64,000 bases of DNA, from the NCBI RefSeq assembly GCF_024713945.1, contig NC_134679.1, positions 4,097,001 to 4,161,000 of the forward strand. Direction: 5' to 3'. The translations under genes were made by a program, and so were the position numbers. Positions 13,203 through 25,135 of the stretch are shown here, in pieces; the first letter of the stretch is position 1, and every line of letters begins with the position of its first letter. The notes under the pieces are model-generated. The model saw nothing but the letters and a program-made list of their open reading frames with translations, was not told the origin of the DNA and did not search any database. Origin of the DNA: Dermatophagoides farinae. Lineage: Eukaryota; Arthropoda; Arachnida; Sarcoptiformes; Pyroglyphidae.

Positions 13203-16200
13203 TCAATGATGATGATGATGATGATGTCGATGACTGGCTTTATCATCAATGATTGTTGCATTAGACAGATTGAATGTATCCATTGGCGTATGGGTACCAG
13301 TTCTCATTGTAGATGATGATGATGTTATACAACGTGAACATCTAATACTTAAACGTATCAATGATGACCATAATAATTCTAAACATCCGTATAGAATAAC
13401 ACGTAGATTTGGATGTGTAAACAACATGATTAAAGGTAATAAAACGGTAGAGGCCATTTCATTAATGTATACAATGAAAAATTGATACATTAAGAATTTC
13501 GATGATGATTCCGGCGATGATGATGATGATGATGATGATGAAGTAGTCATTGTTTGAAATAATGTTGGTAAACAAGCATGACAACCATCGATGAATAATT
13601 TGAGCAAATAACCTGAGATGTAAATCCATGAACAAATTGTTATAGAAATTAATTCTCTTGTTTCATTGAATACAATTGAACGACTTTGTTGACGATGTTG
13701 TTGAGAAAATTGTGTGGAACTAGTTGCTACTGTTGTTTTCGTTCTTGTTGCTGTCCTACGATTGTCTAGCCCAGATGATGTTGAACAAGAAAGATTACCA
13801 CCATTACCATTATCGGAACAGCGAGTTTTACAACCACTACCAAATGGTGATGATCGTCGATCAGTGGTGGTTGTCCGATGTTTTAATAACAAAGAAGATC
13901 GTTTCAATTTTAATATTGTTTTAATTGGTTTTCGATGAATTTGTGAACATTTTTTATTTTCACTACCATTACTATCATTATCATCCATATCAATAGCAAC
14001 TTTACTATTAGATGCTATCGAAGTAATCGATGCTGATGTGGATGATGTAACAATTATATCCGCTTTTGTTGTTTCGGATTTCATTGTTTCACCAATAGTT
14101 GAAGATGAAACACAATGTTTATGATGATGATCACATGATTTTTTTACTGAAATAGGCATTGAATATTGATTAATCGATTCTATCGATGGTGATGATGTAG
14201 GCGGCTTAGATTGTGACTTTGATATGGGCATCATTGATAAGGGAATTATAAAATTATCATTATCATCTTTTGTTGTAGACGGTGAAAATGTTATTTTATT
14301 ATATTCAGCTATGGTAATCACTGATTCTAGATTCTGTTGTTGTTGTTGTTGCTGCTGCTGCTGCTGAACATGTGGCTGTTGTTGTCGGTGAGTAGATATT
14401 TCAATTTGTTCAGAATGTTTAGAAAAACGTATTGTAGGTACATGATGATGATAAGATGATGTTCGAGAATAATTATCTTTATCATTATCATTGGATATGG
14501 AATTTTTTGTTTCATCACCATTATCACCGATAGAACCATCAACATTATTTTTATTTTGTGAACGAAAACAACAACAACGATAATGTTGACAAAACATTCT
14601 CCAATTGATTCTTATATTATTATTACGATATGAATTATAAGTTATTTTCATCATCCAATAAATTAATGGTATAGATGCTGGCCCAGTGATTAATAACAAC
14701 GAATATACATAGAATGGACATGAATGTCTTGTGGACCAATCAATTGCACATGTTAGTTCATCTATAATGGATATATTACACACACAAATATGACATTATC
14801 ATCAACAGCAAACAAACAAAAAAAAATTAGATTTAAATCTAAAACTTACCATATAGAAAACGATAATTTGAAAAACCATAGATTGGTGCACAAAGATGTA
14901 ATGTAATTAAAAATACTATACAAGACATTGTCAAATATAGTACCATATGTGTACATTTACAAAGATAATCACTCTGTTGTTTATAATGTTTTATATAACT
15001 GAAATGTTTTTATATATTGAACATGATTATTGAATGAACATTACGATTGATGGAATGATATGGATGATTAATTAATTAATACAAATCGAGAAAAAGACGA
15101 ACGAATGGATGAAAAAAAAATGAAAAATTAATTTTCATATATAATTGATAATGTACATATATAACATGGAAATAAAACAGAAGATGAATAGAATAATTGA
15201 TAAATTATAATCACAGAAAAAAAATCTGTTTACGATTAATAATGAATGAATGAAAAGGTGGAATTTGGTATTTTCTTAGCTATCATTTCAATATATATTC
15301 ATTATGACTAAGAATTAATGTGAAATTCTTGGGAGCTTTTTTTTCATTTTTTTTGTCTTAAATTATTCTGTAATTGCACCGGAAACCAGTCAACTACGAG
15401 TCGAATTCACCATCATTGTCAGCATTCTCAAACAAACAAACAAAAAAATCAATCAGAGCAAATATTAGCAATTTAGAGTATTTGTAAAAGGAAAAAAATT
15501 AATTAAAAATCAAAACAATGGACAATATCGACAACAACAACATTTCTGATTTATTTTGGTAGTAATTCTATTTCCTTCCATTAACTAAGAAAACAAAATA
15601 CAACACTCATTAAACTGTCAAAAAAACATTGAATATATATTATGGGGGATCTGTTTGATTAGAAAAAAAAACTTACCGATCATGTATGAATAATGCCATC
15701 GTCCATAGATGTATATAATGCATGAATGTAATGCCAAATCCTTGTAGATAGCAAAGTATTTCGTTGTATATGATGCAATAGCCTACAATTTGATTATTAT
15801 GACAAAAAAAAACAATGATGAATTCATTATTAGTGCTAATCTCATAAAAAAATACTAGTCGTAATGGATGTGATGGAATAAAACATTAATGTATACATAA
15901 TAAAAAAAAAAGTATGAAAGAAAATATGTCAAAAAGAAAACAAGTTAAATTCCAAAAAAATGTATTCGATTTATCGACCATATCAAGAATATTATCATCG
16001 GTCAAATTAAATAACATTACCATCATAGAATTGATCATTATTGTAAATAGTGAAATGAAACCAAAATGGAAAATAGATTATATTTCAATTAGATATAATC
16101 TAATCAATATCAATATTGTTTTGCGAAACTATCTCATGTAAAATGAATGAAAAGTTGAAAAAAAATAACAAAGTCAAAACTGATGATTTTATTCTATTAT

Positions 16201-19200
16201 CGAAAACGAATTTCATGAGTTTGAGATGATAAGCAATGGAAAAATACAATTGTTTCTTAGTTCTAAAAGAAAACGCTGTTTTATTATTTGATTAATAATA
16301 AATTATATAATTGAATAAATTCAATATCAACATCGATATTGAAACAAAAAAGAATTGGAAAGATAAAATTTCCAAATTAATTTGGTGGTTGTTGAACAGA
16401 AAATGTTTAGAGATAAAATCAATTTTTTTTTTTGTTTTTTCAAATCAACCATTTGGCTAATGAATTCTTTGGAAATTTTTCTTCAAAAAAGGTTTTTTTT
16501 CAAAAATAATTTAAAAATGGTAAAATACGATAACGATAGACAGTGATTGCATTTGGTTGAAGTAGACAAGACACACCAGGTTATTTTTTTATAATCACAT
16601 GATTTTGCAATAACAAAAAAAAGCTTTTTTATTATCTGAATCAAACATATATAATAAAAGTTTGATAAAAATCTACACTAAGATGATAAAAAAGTTTTGA
16701 AACTAGCTAGAAATTTACCAATTTCATTCTTGATAAAAACAACATTGATATTAATGAAGATGAGAATAAAATGAGAATCTTGATATAGGAATCCTAAAAT
16801 AGAAAAAAAATATTATGCCAAGATAAGCAGAATCAACGTGAAAAAAAACTGGTTCTGTCACAAATTGTCGAAAATAAAAATGTCGAATACAAAATGATCG
16901 AAAATATTTGATCGAAAATAATAAAGTCGAAATGACAAAAATGTCGAACAGACAAAAATGTCGAAAATAAAAAAGTCGAAAATTGAAATGTCGAAATGGC
17001 TTGAGCCCTTATCCCTTAAAATTATCACTAACGAAAAAGACTCAAATATTATTTTTTCATTTTAATTCTGGATACACAGTGGCGACTTTTCCCTTATTTA
17101 ATGCAGAGAACGTCAGTGTTGACTTTACTTATTATTGTCAAAGACAAGGAAATTTTCTGAGACAAAAGTGTAAAACATCGATGAACCGATTTATAGTATT
17201 TTAGACTTTGATCTCTATTCTAGATTGTTTGTCAATACAATAGTTTTATCCAAACCTCACCGAAGGTGAGGTTTGTATTAATCTAATGAACCGAGACCAC
17301 CTAACCTAACCTAACCTAAACTAGAAAAAAATAAACATTTTTGGCCCTGTGAAGACCGTTCATAACATTGAATGCTCCTTTTATCACCCACTCTTCAATA
17401 ATTACTTAAAGATAATTTTGATGCTGTAGTAAATCGATAAACAATCAAATAATAATCACAAACAAATTTGAATGAAAATATAAAGTGAATTGATAATAAT
17501 ATGAATCCAAATAGTTCGAATAAAAATAAAATTTTATCATCTTAATGTGTGATTATCCAGAATTGAAATGAAAAAATAATATTTGAGTCTTTTTCGTTAG
17601 TGATAATTTTAAGGGATAAGGGCTCAAGCCATTTTCGACATTTCAATCTTCGACTTTTTTATTTTCGACATTTTTGTCTGTTCGACGTTTTTGTCGTTTC
17701 GACTTTATTATTTTCGATCAAATATTTTCGACCATTTTGCATTCGACATTTTTATTTTCGACAATTTGTGACACAACCAAAAAACTAATTGAAACTAAAA
17801 ATACACACAAAAATATCTTTCTCTTTCTCAATTTTTTTTTGTAGAAAATAAAACTTTTACTATTCATTGCATTCTTTGGAATTCTATATGTTTATGATTT
17901 CTTTTTTTCTTTCCCAATATACTCGCGTATTGCTTCCAAAAAAAAAAAATCAAAGGAAAAAGTTTCTTTCTTTCACACACAATTACATCTATCAAAACAA
18001 ACCAAACCAATATTGACTTGATCACATAAAAACATCCTTTACAGGTATACTCATTTTTACGATCAATATTCTTTTTTTGCAATACAAAAAAATCATATTT
18101 CAGTCGAATCAATATTTTAATTTTCACCGGTTCCCATATTATATAGTCAAAAAAATTTCTTCCATTTTCAATTTCAATTTTATTTCACTTTTTGCGGTCA
18201 CAATAATAATAAATTGAAAATCGACATCAATAATAATAAAAATAACAATAAAAAAAATTCAATCGAAATATCATCATGTAATCAATAAATGTACAATCAG
18301 AGTTACATTTGCGAAATATTTTTTTTTTTTGATCATTTCAATTTCAAAACCAAATTTTCAGGTTTTATATTATATTACAATAATATATGTTTCACCTCCC
18401 ACAAAAAAAAACTGTAAAAACAAGACACAGTGAACATAATAATAACAAAATGAACCAATTGAACGATGAAAAAACTGGTCGATTACCTATGATGCATTTG
18501 CTATAAAATTGAAGGAAAACAAGTCATTATATATGTCAATAAAATGATATTTTCTCATTAAAAAAAAAAACCTACAAACTTCCGATAATAATAATGATGA
18601 TGGCCATAATTTTTATAGACTAAATAAAAAACATAATTTATACACAGTAAAGGAAACATAAACTTTACCAAAAAATTATGCCTATCAATTTATATTCGAA
18701 CGATTGAATTTTATTTGTAAAATATATGGAGTAAAAATTCTTCATCGATGACAAAAAAAAAAAAAAATCAATCCATCAACGACGATACATTATAATCACC
18801 TGAATGTTTGTGTATTTGATAAGTAGGTGTGTGTGTGTGTGTGACTATGTTCATCGCAAAAATAAAGTAAATTGGTTACCGAAACAAAAAATCACACACA
18901 CCCAATAATAATAATTATTATCCTGAAATGGATGAAAAAACAACAACATTATTCTGTTGCTGTTGTTACCTATTTAGTTTGTCACATGATAATATATTTA
19001 TTATTATTATGAGAAAAACAAAACAACAACAATGTTTCCAATTCCAATATATCAATATAAATCATTTCACATTACACATTAATCATTAGTGAATGTTTTG
19101 TCATGTTTTGTTCTTTTTTTCCATTTAATCACAAGAAATACAGAGAATAAAGTTTCAATTTTCTGTTGTTAAATTCATCTGAATTTATTGTGTTCATATA

Positions 19201-19751
19201 TTGAAACAAACCAAATATCAACGACAAAAAAATGAAACTAAGATTCAATTAATTAATAATGAAAAAAAGATTTACTCACCATAAAAACATCCTAGCTGTA
19301 TTGTTGAACGAAATAGAATCTTAAGCAATGATTCGATGAAAAACAATGTGATGATTATATCAATCACTGGTATTTGTGATTGTTGTTTACCAAATCCATG
19401 ATTAATTACGTGTTGATTCTGTCGTCGACGACGTCTTATTTTAATGGCTAATGAACATAAGATTGTTGCATTTGTTGTAATACCAAGTATTACTTGTATC
19501 ACGATTGCATAAAATTGATAATCATCAATATGAATGGCCAATTCTGGATTATTAAAATTTGGATGTATAGTTGAATGATGATGATGATGATTTTCATTAT
19601 AATGATTATTAGGATGATAATAATCCTGTTGATGATTTTGATGAAAATGATGTGTATCTTGATGAGTATGATTATGACGATGATGATGATCTATGTCTGT
19701 CAAAATATTCATCGGATTATCTCCTGTACTGAATATGGACACTTCAGTCAT
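13203..19751 (-). CDS. class A (rhodopsin-like) GPCR, orphan, opsin-like second extracellular loop
   Basis: Seven-helix plasma-membrane receptor that would signal through heterotrimeric G proteins. Exons are 19280-19751, 15677-15782, 14850-14998 and 13203-14761 (761 aa), with phases 1, 2 and 1 all consistent. The N-terminus (residues 20-75) is extremely His/Asn-rich. TM1 is YAIVIQVILGITTNATILC and TM2 is IPVIDIIITLFFIESLLKIL. TM3 starts after the conserved Cys of NEILCYLQGFG and ends in the G-protein motif HDRYIKHY, which is assembled across a splice junction. Loop 2 has the partner Cys in ELTCAIDW, reminiscent of opsins. TM5 is YSLLLITGPASIPLIYWMM. Intracellular loop 3 is about 300 residues, with a Q11 run and many Ser/Thr. 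TM6 lacks CWxP. TM7 (VYINEMASTVLLPLIMLF) lacks NPxxY and has no Lys. Ligand unknown. An in-frame TGA upstream supports the start. Confidence 0.8.
14336..14368 (-). repeat. CAG/CAA tract coding for a Gln run in the GPCR
   Basis: A mixed CAG/CAA repeat encodes 11 consecutive Gln in intracellular loop 3. Length polymorphism between individuals is likely. Confidence 0.85.
17251..17275. repeat. perfect 11-bp stem hairpin inside the transposon core
   Basis: CAAACCTCACC, a GAA loop, then GGTGAGGTTTG form a perfect palindrome. Half of it recurs at 22163-22178 in a related repeat. Confidence 0.8.
17300..17319 (-). repeat. four copies of the arthropod telomere unit TTAGG (interstitial)
   Basis: Four uninterrupted CCTAA units on the plus strand (TTAGG on the minus strand), followed by a degenerate fifth, sit in the transposon core. 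TTAGG is the usual arthropod telomeric repeat. Confidence 0.75.
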
Positions 19752-22089
19752 GATTTTATATCATAATTATTAATGATAGCAACAACAAATTAGATGTGAC
19801 AACTAAATCACTAGTTAACTCTGCTAAGCTTGTTGTTATTGTTGATATTTTTGTAATTCTATTTCTTTTCTTTTTTTTGTATCAATCGTATGCAAATTAT
19901 CATTATTATTCAGCAGTAATTTGATTGAGAAAATGAATAATGGTGAATAAAAACGATAAAAGATTTTCATTCCATCACCATCCATCTATCCATTATTTGT
20001 TTGTTTGTTTTTTGTATACAATGAAAATACAAATATAAAACACATTAAATATTTGTTATCATATAAAAAAAATCAGAATATTCAGAATATTGTTGATGTG
20101 ATGACAAAGAACAGACATTGTTATTGTTTTTCATTCTATTTTGTTGTTGTTGTTGTTTTCAAGCTGACAACGTCTCATTATTATTCTTGTTATTCTTGTT
20201 TGTATGTTGTTTTGATAATGATGAATTTTCACATGAATTCAATATGATGATGAATCTGTAGTGAATTCAAGGAAAAAGAAAAAAAAATGACAAATTCATA
20301 ATTTCATAAATGGTATACAAACATACGCATGCTCAAACAAAATCGGACAATGTTTCTAATATTATCCAAAAAAAAGAACTGAAATGAAACAAAACTATAA
20401 TGTATGACCACAGATACTGGAATCATGAAAAAAAAACACGATCAAGATAGCAACGACAACAACAATAACAATAGAAAAAAATTGAATTTTAAGTATAAAG
20501 AAAAAACCAATTCAGAAGGGAATTTAGGATTTAAATTTAATTTTGTTCTTTATTTTTGTTCATTCATTTATTCTTTCACAATGACTCCATAGAAAAACAA
20601 CAACAACCGGATGATGGCAATGACTTGAAATAATACATAATACAAAAAAAACTAAAATAATAACATCTATTGAAAAAATCATCAAGATCTTGATGATCTT
20701 GTCGAGTTTGTTTCATCATCATCATCATCATCAAGTTTGTAGTAAGTCTGTATGTGTGTTTTGCATCTATTCTTGATTGATAATTTTTTTTTCTCTGACT
20801 ATGATGATGAATAGCACTATTGTTTATGGATATTTCATTCATTTTCCTTTTCTTCTTTTTTTTTGCTATTGATCTTGATCTCATTATTTTTTTTTCACTA
20901 CTAATCTTATTTGTTTCGACACATAATCTCATAAAACAATAGAGAAAAGAAAATTAATAACAATTGTATAGAATTTGAATTAAGAATCAAAAAAAACAAG
21001 AATTAACTAGCTAATAAAAAAAATGTTCAAACCCATGAAAATGGTGATGATTAACAGAGACAGATCATCAATGATTACAATTCTTATGTGTAGGGTTGCA
21101 AGATAGGGCTTTTAATAATACAGCTTTACATCTGTTAAAAAATTTTTTTTTTGTTATATGAGAAAGTTTCTGAAAGGTGGACATATCCTTTTGTACTCCA
21201 TGGGTCTGGTAATAACCCTATTTATATGAAAAAAGTTTTGTTTAATTTCACATTTTCTTTGTTTTTAAATCTCACCATTGTTGTTATTGCGAAAAAAAAT
21301 CATCATTCTGTGTCAATATGTGTGTGTGTAATGAATAAATGATGAAATCAACCCAGATATGATTAGAGAAAAAAGGAATATAGAAAAAAAAGGTTACTTG
21401 ATGTTGGTGTCGTTGTGTAAATATTCTTCTCTTTTGTTTTTTAATATTTAGCAATCAAAGTTTTTTCGTCATTGAATCCAACATACAAACACACACACAC
21501 ACACACACACGAATTTTATTCTGATTTTTGTTCTTGTTGTTTATACCGGTTGGTATAAAACAATGACAACAAAAAACCAAATAAAGTTTCCTTCATAAAA
21601 TACAAAATTATGCACACAAAAAAAACTGAATATTTACTTAGAGTAAATTTTTCTTTTTTTTCCTACATTTATGTTGGTGTTTTTTTTCAAATGAAAGAGA
21701 AGAATACATATATTTTCAAATTTAAATTAAATGTAAAATTGAATAAAACTATAAAAGTGGAAAAAAATGTGATGGAAAAAAAAGTTTAATGATTTTTTTT
21801 TTCAATCTAATCAAAAAAAAATTGAAAGTTTATGGAAATAGTATGCAAGGAAAATTGTTACACCACAGATAGAAACAGATAGTAAAAAAGTAAAAAAAAA
21901 AAAAAAAATGAAATGAAATGAAATTCATACGAAATTTTCAAATTTCGATTTACTTCAAAATTGATAAACATAACGAATAAGCACAAGTTTTATTTACGGT
22001 GATAAATATCAATTAGATGGTTTAATATGTAAGGAAAACCGATAAAGTGTAATGAGGTTATCGGTTTAATTTTATTCATTCATATAAAT
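19752..22089. other. upstream region of the GPCR, no gene recognised
   Basis: AT-rich sequence with ATG/CAT repeats, A and T runs and a CA tract near 21489-21511. The segment 21088-21240 is less AT-biased (TAGGGTTGC..., AATAACCC) and may be an old transposon fragment. No coding region is supported. Confidence 0.5.
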
Positions 22090-22382
22090 CAAGTTTGCCA
22101 ATAACAAAGATGATGAACGGTCTTCAAGGATGTTTATTTTTTTTTAGTTTAAATTATCATAGACGAAGGTGAGGTTTGGATAAAACATTCAAACAATCTA
22201 GAATAAAATTAAAATACTATAGAATCGGTTCATCGATGAATTTTACATCAGAAAATTTCCTTGTCTTTCGAACAAGCAACGGTACCGATTATCATATTCT
22301 AAACAAGATCAAATATGTTTCGATTTTTTTTTGTTATCTGATTTTCGCTGACTTTGCAGCATTAATCTCAAAAAAAAAATGA
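22090..22382 (-). repeat. diverged relative of the core of the 16851-17778 transposon
   Basis: In reverse complement this stretch parallels 17095-17365: TAATGC...GTCAG, then AAGACAAGGAAATTTTCTGA, CATCGATGAACCGATT, TCTAGATTGTTTG, TTTTATCCAAACCTCACC, AATAAACAT and GAAGACCGTTCAT. It lacks the TTAGG block, the second hairpin half and the long terminal arms. It is thus a deleted or older family member. Confidence 0.7.
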
Positions 22383-22710
22383 AATTGAAATTCATACGAA
22401 ATTTTCAAAAGAAATGAAAAAGCGAATAATAAAGAAAACAAAAAAAGTGTAATTACATTCACAAGTTTATTATTATTATTATTCACAGAATAAAATTAAA
22501 TTACCATGAAATTAAATTCTAAACAAGATCAAATATGTTTCGATTTTTTTTTGTTATCTGATTTTCGCTGACTTTGCAGCATTAATCTCAAAAAAAAAAT
22601 TTGCTTAAAGAATGAAAAAGCGAATAAGAACGAAAACAAAAACGTTTACAACAAGTTATTATTATTATTATTCACAGAATATAAATTACCATGAAAAAAA
22701 AATTATACAA
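22290..22710. repeat. tandem duplication, two units of about 222 bp
   Basis: The block beginning ATTCTAAACAAGATCAAATA occurs at 22297 and again at about 22519. It continues through GATTTTCGCTGACTTTGCAG, a shared AAAGCGAATAA segment and a (TTA)n tract ending ATTCACAGAAT. The second unit is truncated. It partly overlaps the transposon-related repeat just upstream. Confidence 0.8.
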
Positions 22711-23231
22711 CTATCTGAATGTAAGGGAAAAAAAACTTATATTTATTTTGACATATCCACTTGAAATATGTATGGTCAGAAACAAACAAACTGAAAAAGA
22801 ATATTGTTGATGATTGATGAACAAATATCAGATGAATAATAATTTCTAATTTGAATAGACAAATTCAAATAATAAGTAAAAATAAAAACGCACATAAATC
22901 TAAAATCTAAATCTAGCATGATGATGATAATAGCTTCAGTCTTTATGACAAATATTCTCAATCTCTATATGTACGATATATTCAAAATTCATTTCTTTGG
23001 TTCATTGTATGAATGGATGTGTATGTGTGTGTGTGTAAATGCATTTTGATTTGATTTTTTTTTCTTCGATGACCGTGTTTTCAGGAGGGAAAAGTTAGTT
23101 ATTCTGAATTTTATATAGAAATGTTTGTGGTACCAACACATGCATATAAACAAATTCATGAATGCATAATAATAATACAAAAAAGACACTCTGCCAAAAA
23201 GGCACTTGTGTCACAAAATACACAATAATAA

Positions 23232-23390
23232 ATTAAATATTATAGATTATTGGGATTTAGAGAGTATGAATCTTTGGCATATATTGTTGAAAAATTGGCT
23301 ATGACTGTTGAGTGGATGATAATTCAACCAATAGATCAAAGAGAATGCGTCTCACATTCACAAAAGTGGTGGTTTCACAAATCCAACTAG
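23232..23390 (+). other. coding-like open frame of 52 codons, unidentified
   Basis: The frame reads LLGFREYESLAYIVEKLAMT and then VEWMIIQPIDQRECVSHSQK before WWFHKSN and a TAG. Its residue mix (four Trp, two Cys-free helical stretches, few Lys/Asn runs) is unlike the surrounding noise. There is no ATG start except internally, and TATAG at 23241-23245 could be a splice acceptor. It may be a last exon, or a relic of a gene or transposon. No family was recognised. Confidence 0.25.
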
Positions 23391-24700
23391 TTTGACCAAC
23401 TTTATTATTTGTATAATTCAGGATAAAAATAACCTAAAATTCTTAGTAATTTTTCAGACAAAGTCTAAAGATAAATATTCAAAAAATTTATTCAAGGTTA
23501 AAAAGTACAAAATTTAAAAATAATCTATGATCTAAGTCAAGTGCCACCTGCTCAATTTTTTTTTAGTTGTTTACCGTTTTAATTCTCAATATAGTTTGCT
23601 TTTACCAAATTGAGAAAGCCTTGATATTCCAAACGCACGCACGCACACACACACACACAAAGACATTTTCATGATCATACCGATTTTTTTGTGGACAATT
23701 TGATGGATTTAGAAAATATAAATATAGAAAAAAACAATCACATTGTATTGACTATGAAAGATTGTTGAGTAAAGTTCATTAAATTAATCTAATTTGTTAT
23801 TATTATTATCATCAGAATCATAATTACCATCATTTTCCAATGAAATTACATTCTTTATATTTTTTTCAATTCTTTTACATTAATCATTTCTTGCATGTAA
23901 ACTTGAATTCCAATGTTTTTAATTAATTGACAATGGATTAATCATTTGGGACCAAAAATTGCCATTTCGATAGCATAACCAAAAACAACACGATCCACTA
24001 TCGAGTTAATAGTCTATAAGTCTATATTTTGTTGTTTTGATTATAGAAAAATTTAACGAAAAAATACATTGTCGCGTTGAAATTGAATTTTTTTTTCGAT
24101 TGTTATTTAATCATTATTGAAAACAGAAACCATCAAACACACACACACACACGAATGTCATTACCATATCTGGCAAACTAACCTTTGAAAAAAAATCTTA
24201 CAATTAAAATTACAATGACAAACACAAATAATGACAGAATTCCAGTGAATTAGAATGAATATTTTTTAAATTATTAATGAACTATCAAAAGTAATTAAAG
24301 AAGACAAAAAACACATGTTTCAAAAATAAAATTTGGATTCAAATTCAAACACAAACAAAGTTAAAAAACAAAAATAAATGATAATCTCAGCCATCATAAT
24401 ATAATCTAAAAATGAAAAATTTATCATCATTTAATTATTTAGAAATTTTAACACTGAATAAAATAGTGATTTTCATAGAAAAAGATTCACAATTTGATAA
24501 TGGATGAAAATCCATTATAATTCTTATGCCATAAGGATTATTATTAATAATCAATGAATAGAATAAATTGAGAACAGAAATGAACAAATGAAATGTAATA
24601 CGGAATGACGATGAATTTTATCATCATTAAAATAATCAAATAATGAATCAACAGTGATTAAATATATTGTGGATGATACAAAATTCATATTCATACATAC

Positions 24701-25101
24701 CAGATTTCAAATGTGCATACTGAACATGAAAAAAATTCACCAATCAACCAACAAAATGAATAAATTTGCAATTTTAATCTAATTTAGTTGTTGCTATTTG
24801 ATTATAGAAAATCATTTATTATTTATTGAATAATTTCGTTTGAAAACACAACATTCATTAAATTCAAACACACACACAGGCAAGCATCATATTTTAGAAT
24901 TCTTGTATCGATAACTTAATTGATGGTAAATGTCGGTTGACAAAGTAACAGATGTGGAAAAAAAATCGGTTCATAAAAAGGATCCTTTTCCAGTAAAATC
25001 TGTCTATCGAATGAAAACATTCAAGAATTGAGAAAAAAGATTCAGTTCGCAACCATAAATGAATATTTTTTTCTTCAATTCTTTATTAGTGCGTGTGTTC
25101 T

Positions 25102-25135
<34 letters not shown>

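Larger units (their letters stand above)
16851..17778. mobile_element. non-autonomous DNA transposon with about 210-bp terminal inverted repeats
   Basis: The left arm (16851 to about 17060) is almost perfectly repeated in reverse complement at about 17566-17778. Both arms are built of degenerate GTCGAAA-containing units and end in TTGAGCCCTTATCCCTTAAA and then CACTAACGAAAAAGACTC. Both outer ends read GGTTSTGTCACAAATTGTCG. The element is flanked by the direct repeat AAAAAACT at 16843-16850 and 17779-17786, an 8-bp target-site duplication as made by hAT- or P-type transposases. No transposase is encoded. It lies in intron 1 of the GPCR. The long arms would fold into a foldback structure. Confidence 0.85.

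Noticed and set aside
13249-13938. Plus-strand open frames opposite the last GPCR exon (also 14327-14545 minus, second frame)
   Set aside because: They mirror the Ser/Asp/His codon repeats of the real exon and have no domain or splice support of their own.
18487-18500. 14-nt minus-strand microexon candidate in GPCR intron 1 (TTTTATAG...GTAATC)
   Set aside because: Including it would break the phase between exons 1 and 2, which join perfectly without it.
19575-19766. Met/Ile-rich plus-strand frame opposite GPCR exon 1
   Set aside because: It is the reverse of the CAT repeats that encode the His-rich ectodomain.
20576-20932. Minus-strand 118-codon frame
   Set aside because: It consists of Lys, Met and Ser runs from A-rich and ATG repeats, with no domain or splice evidence.
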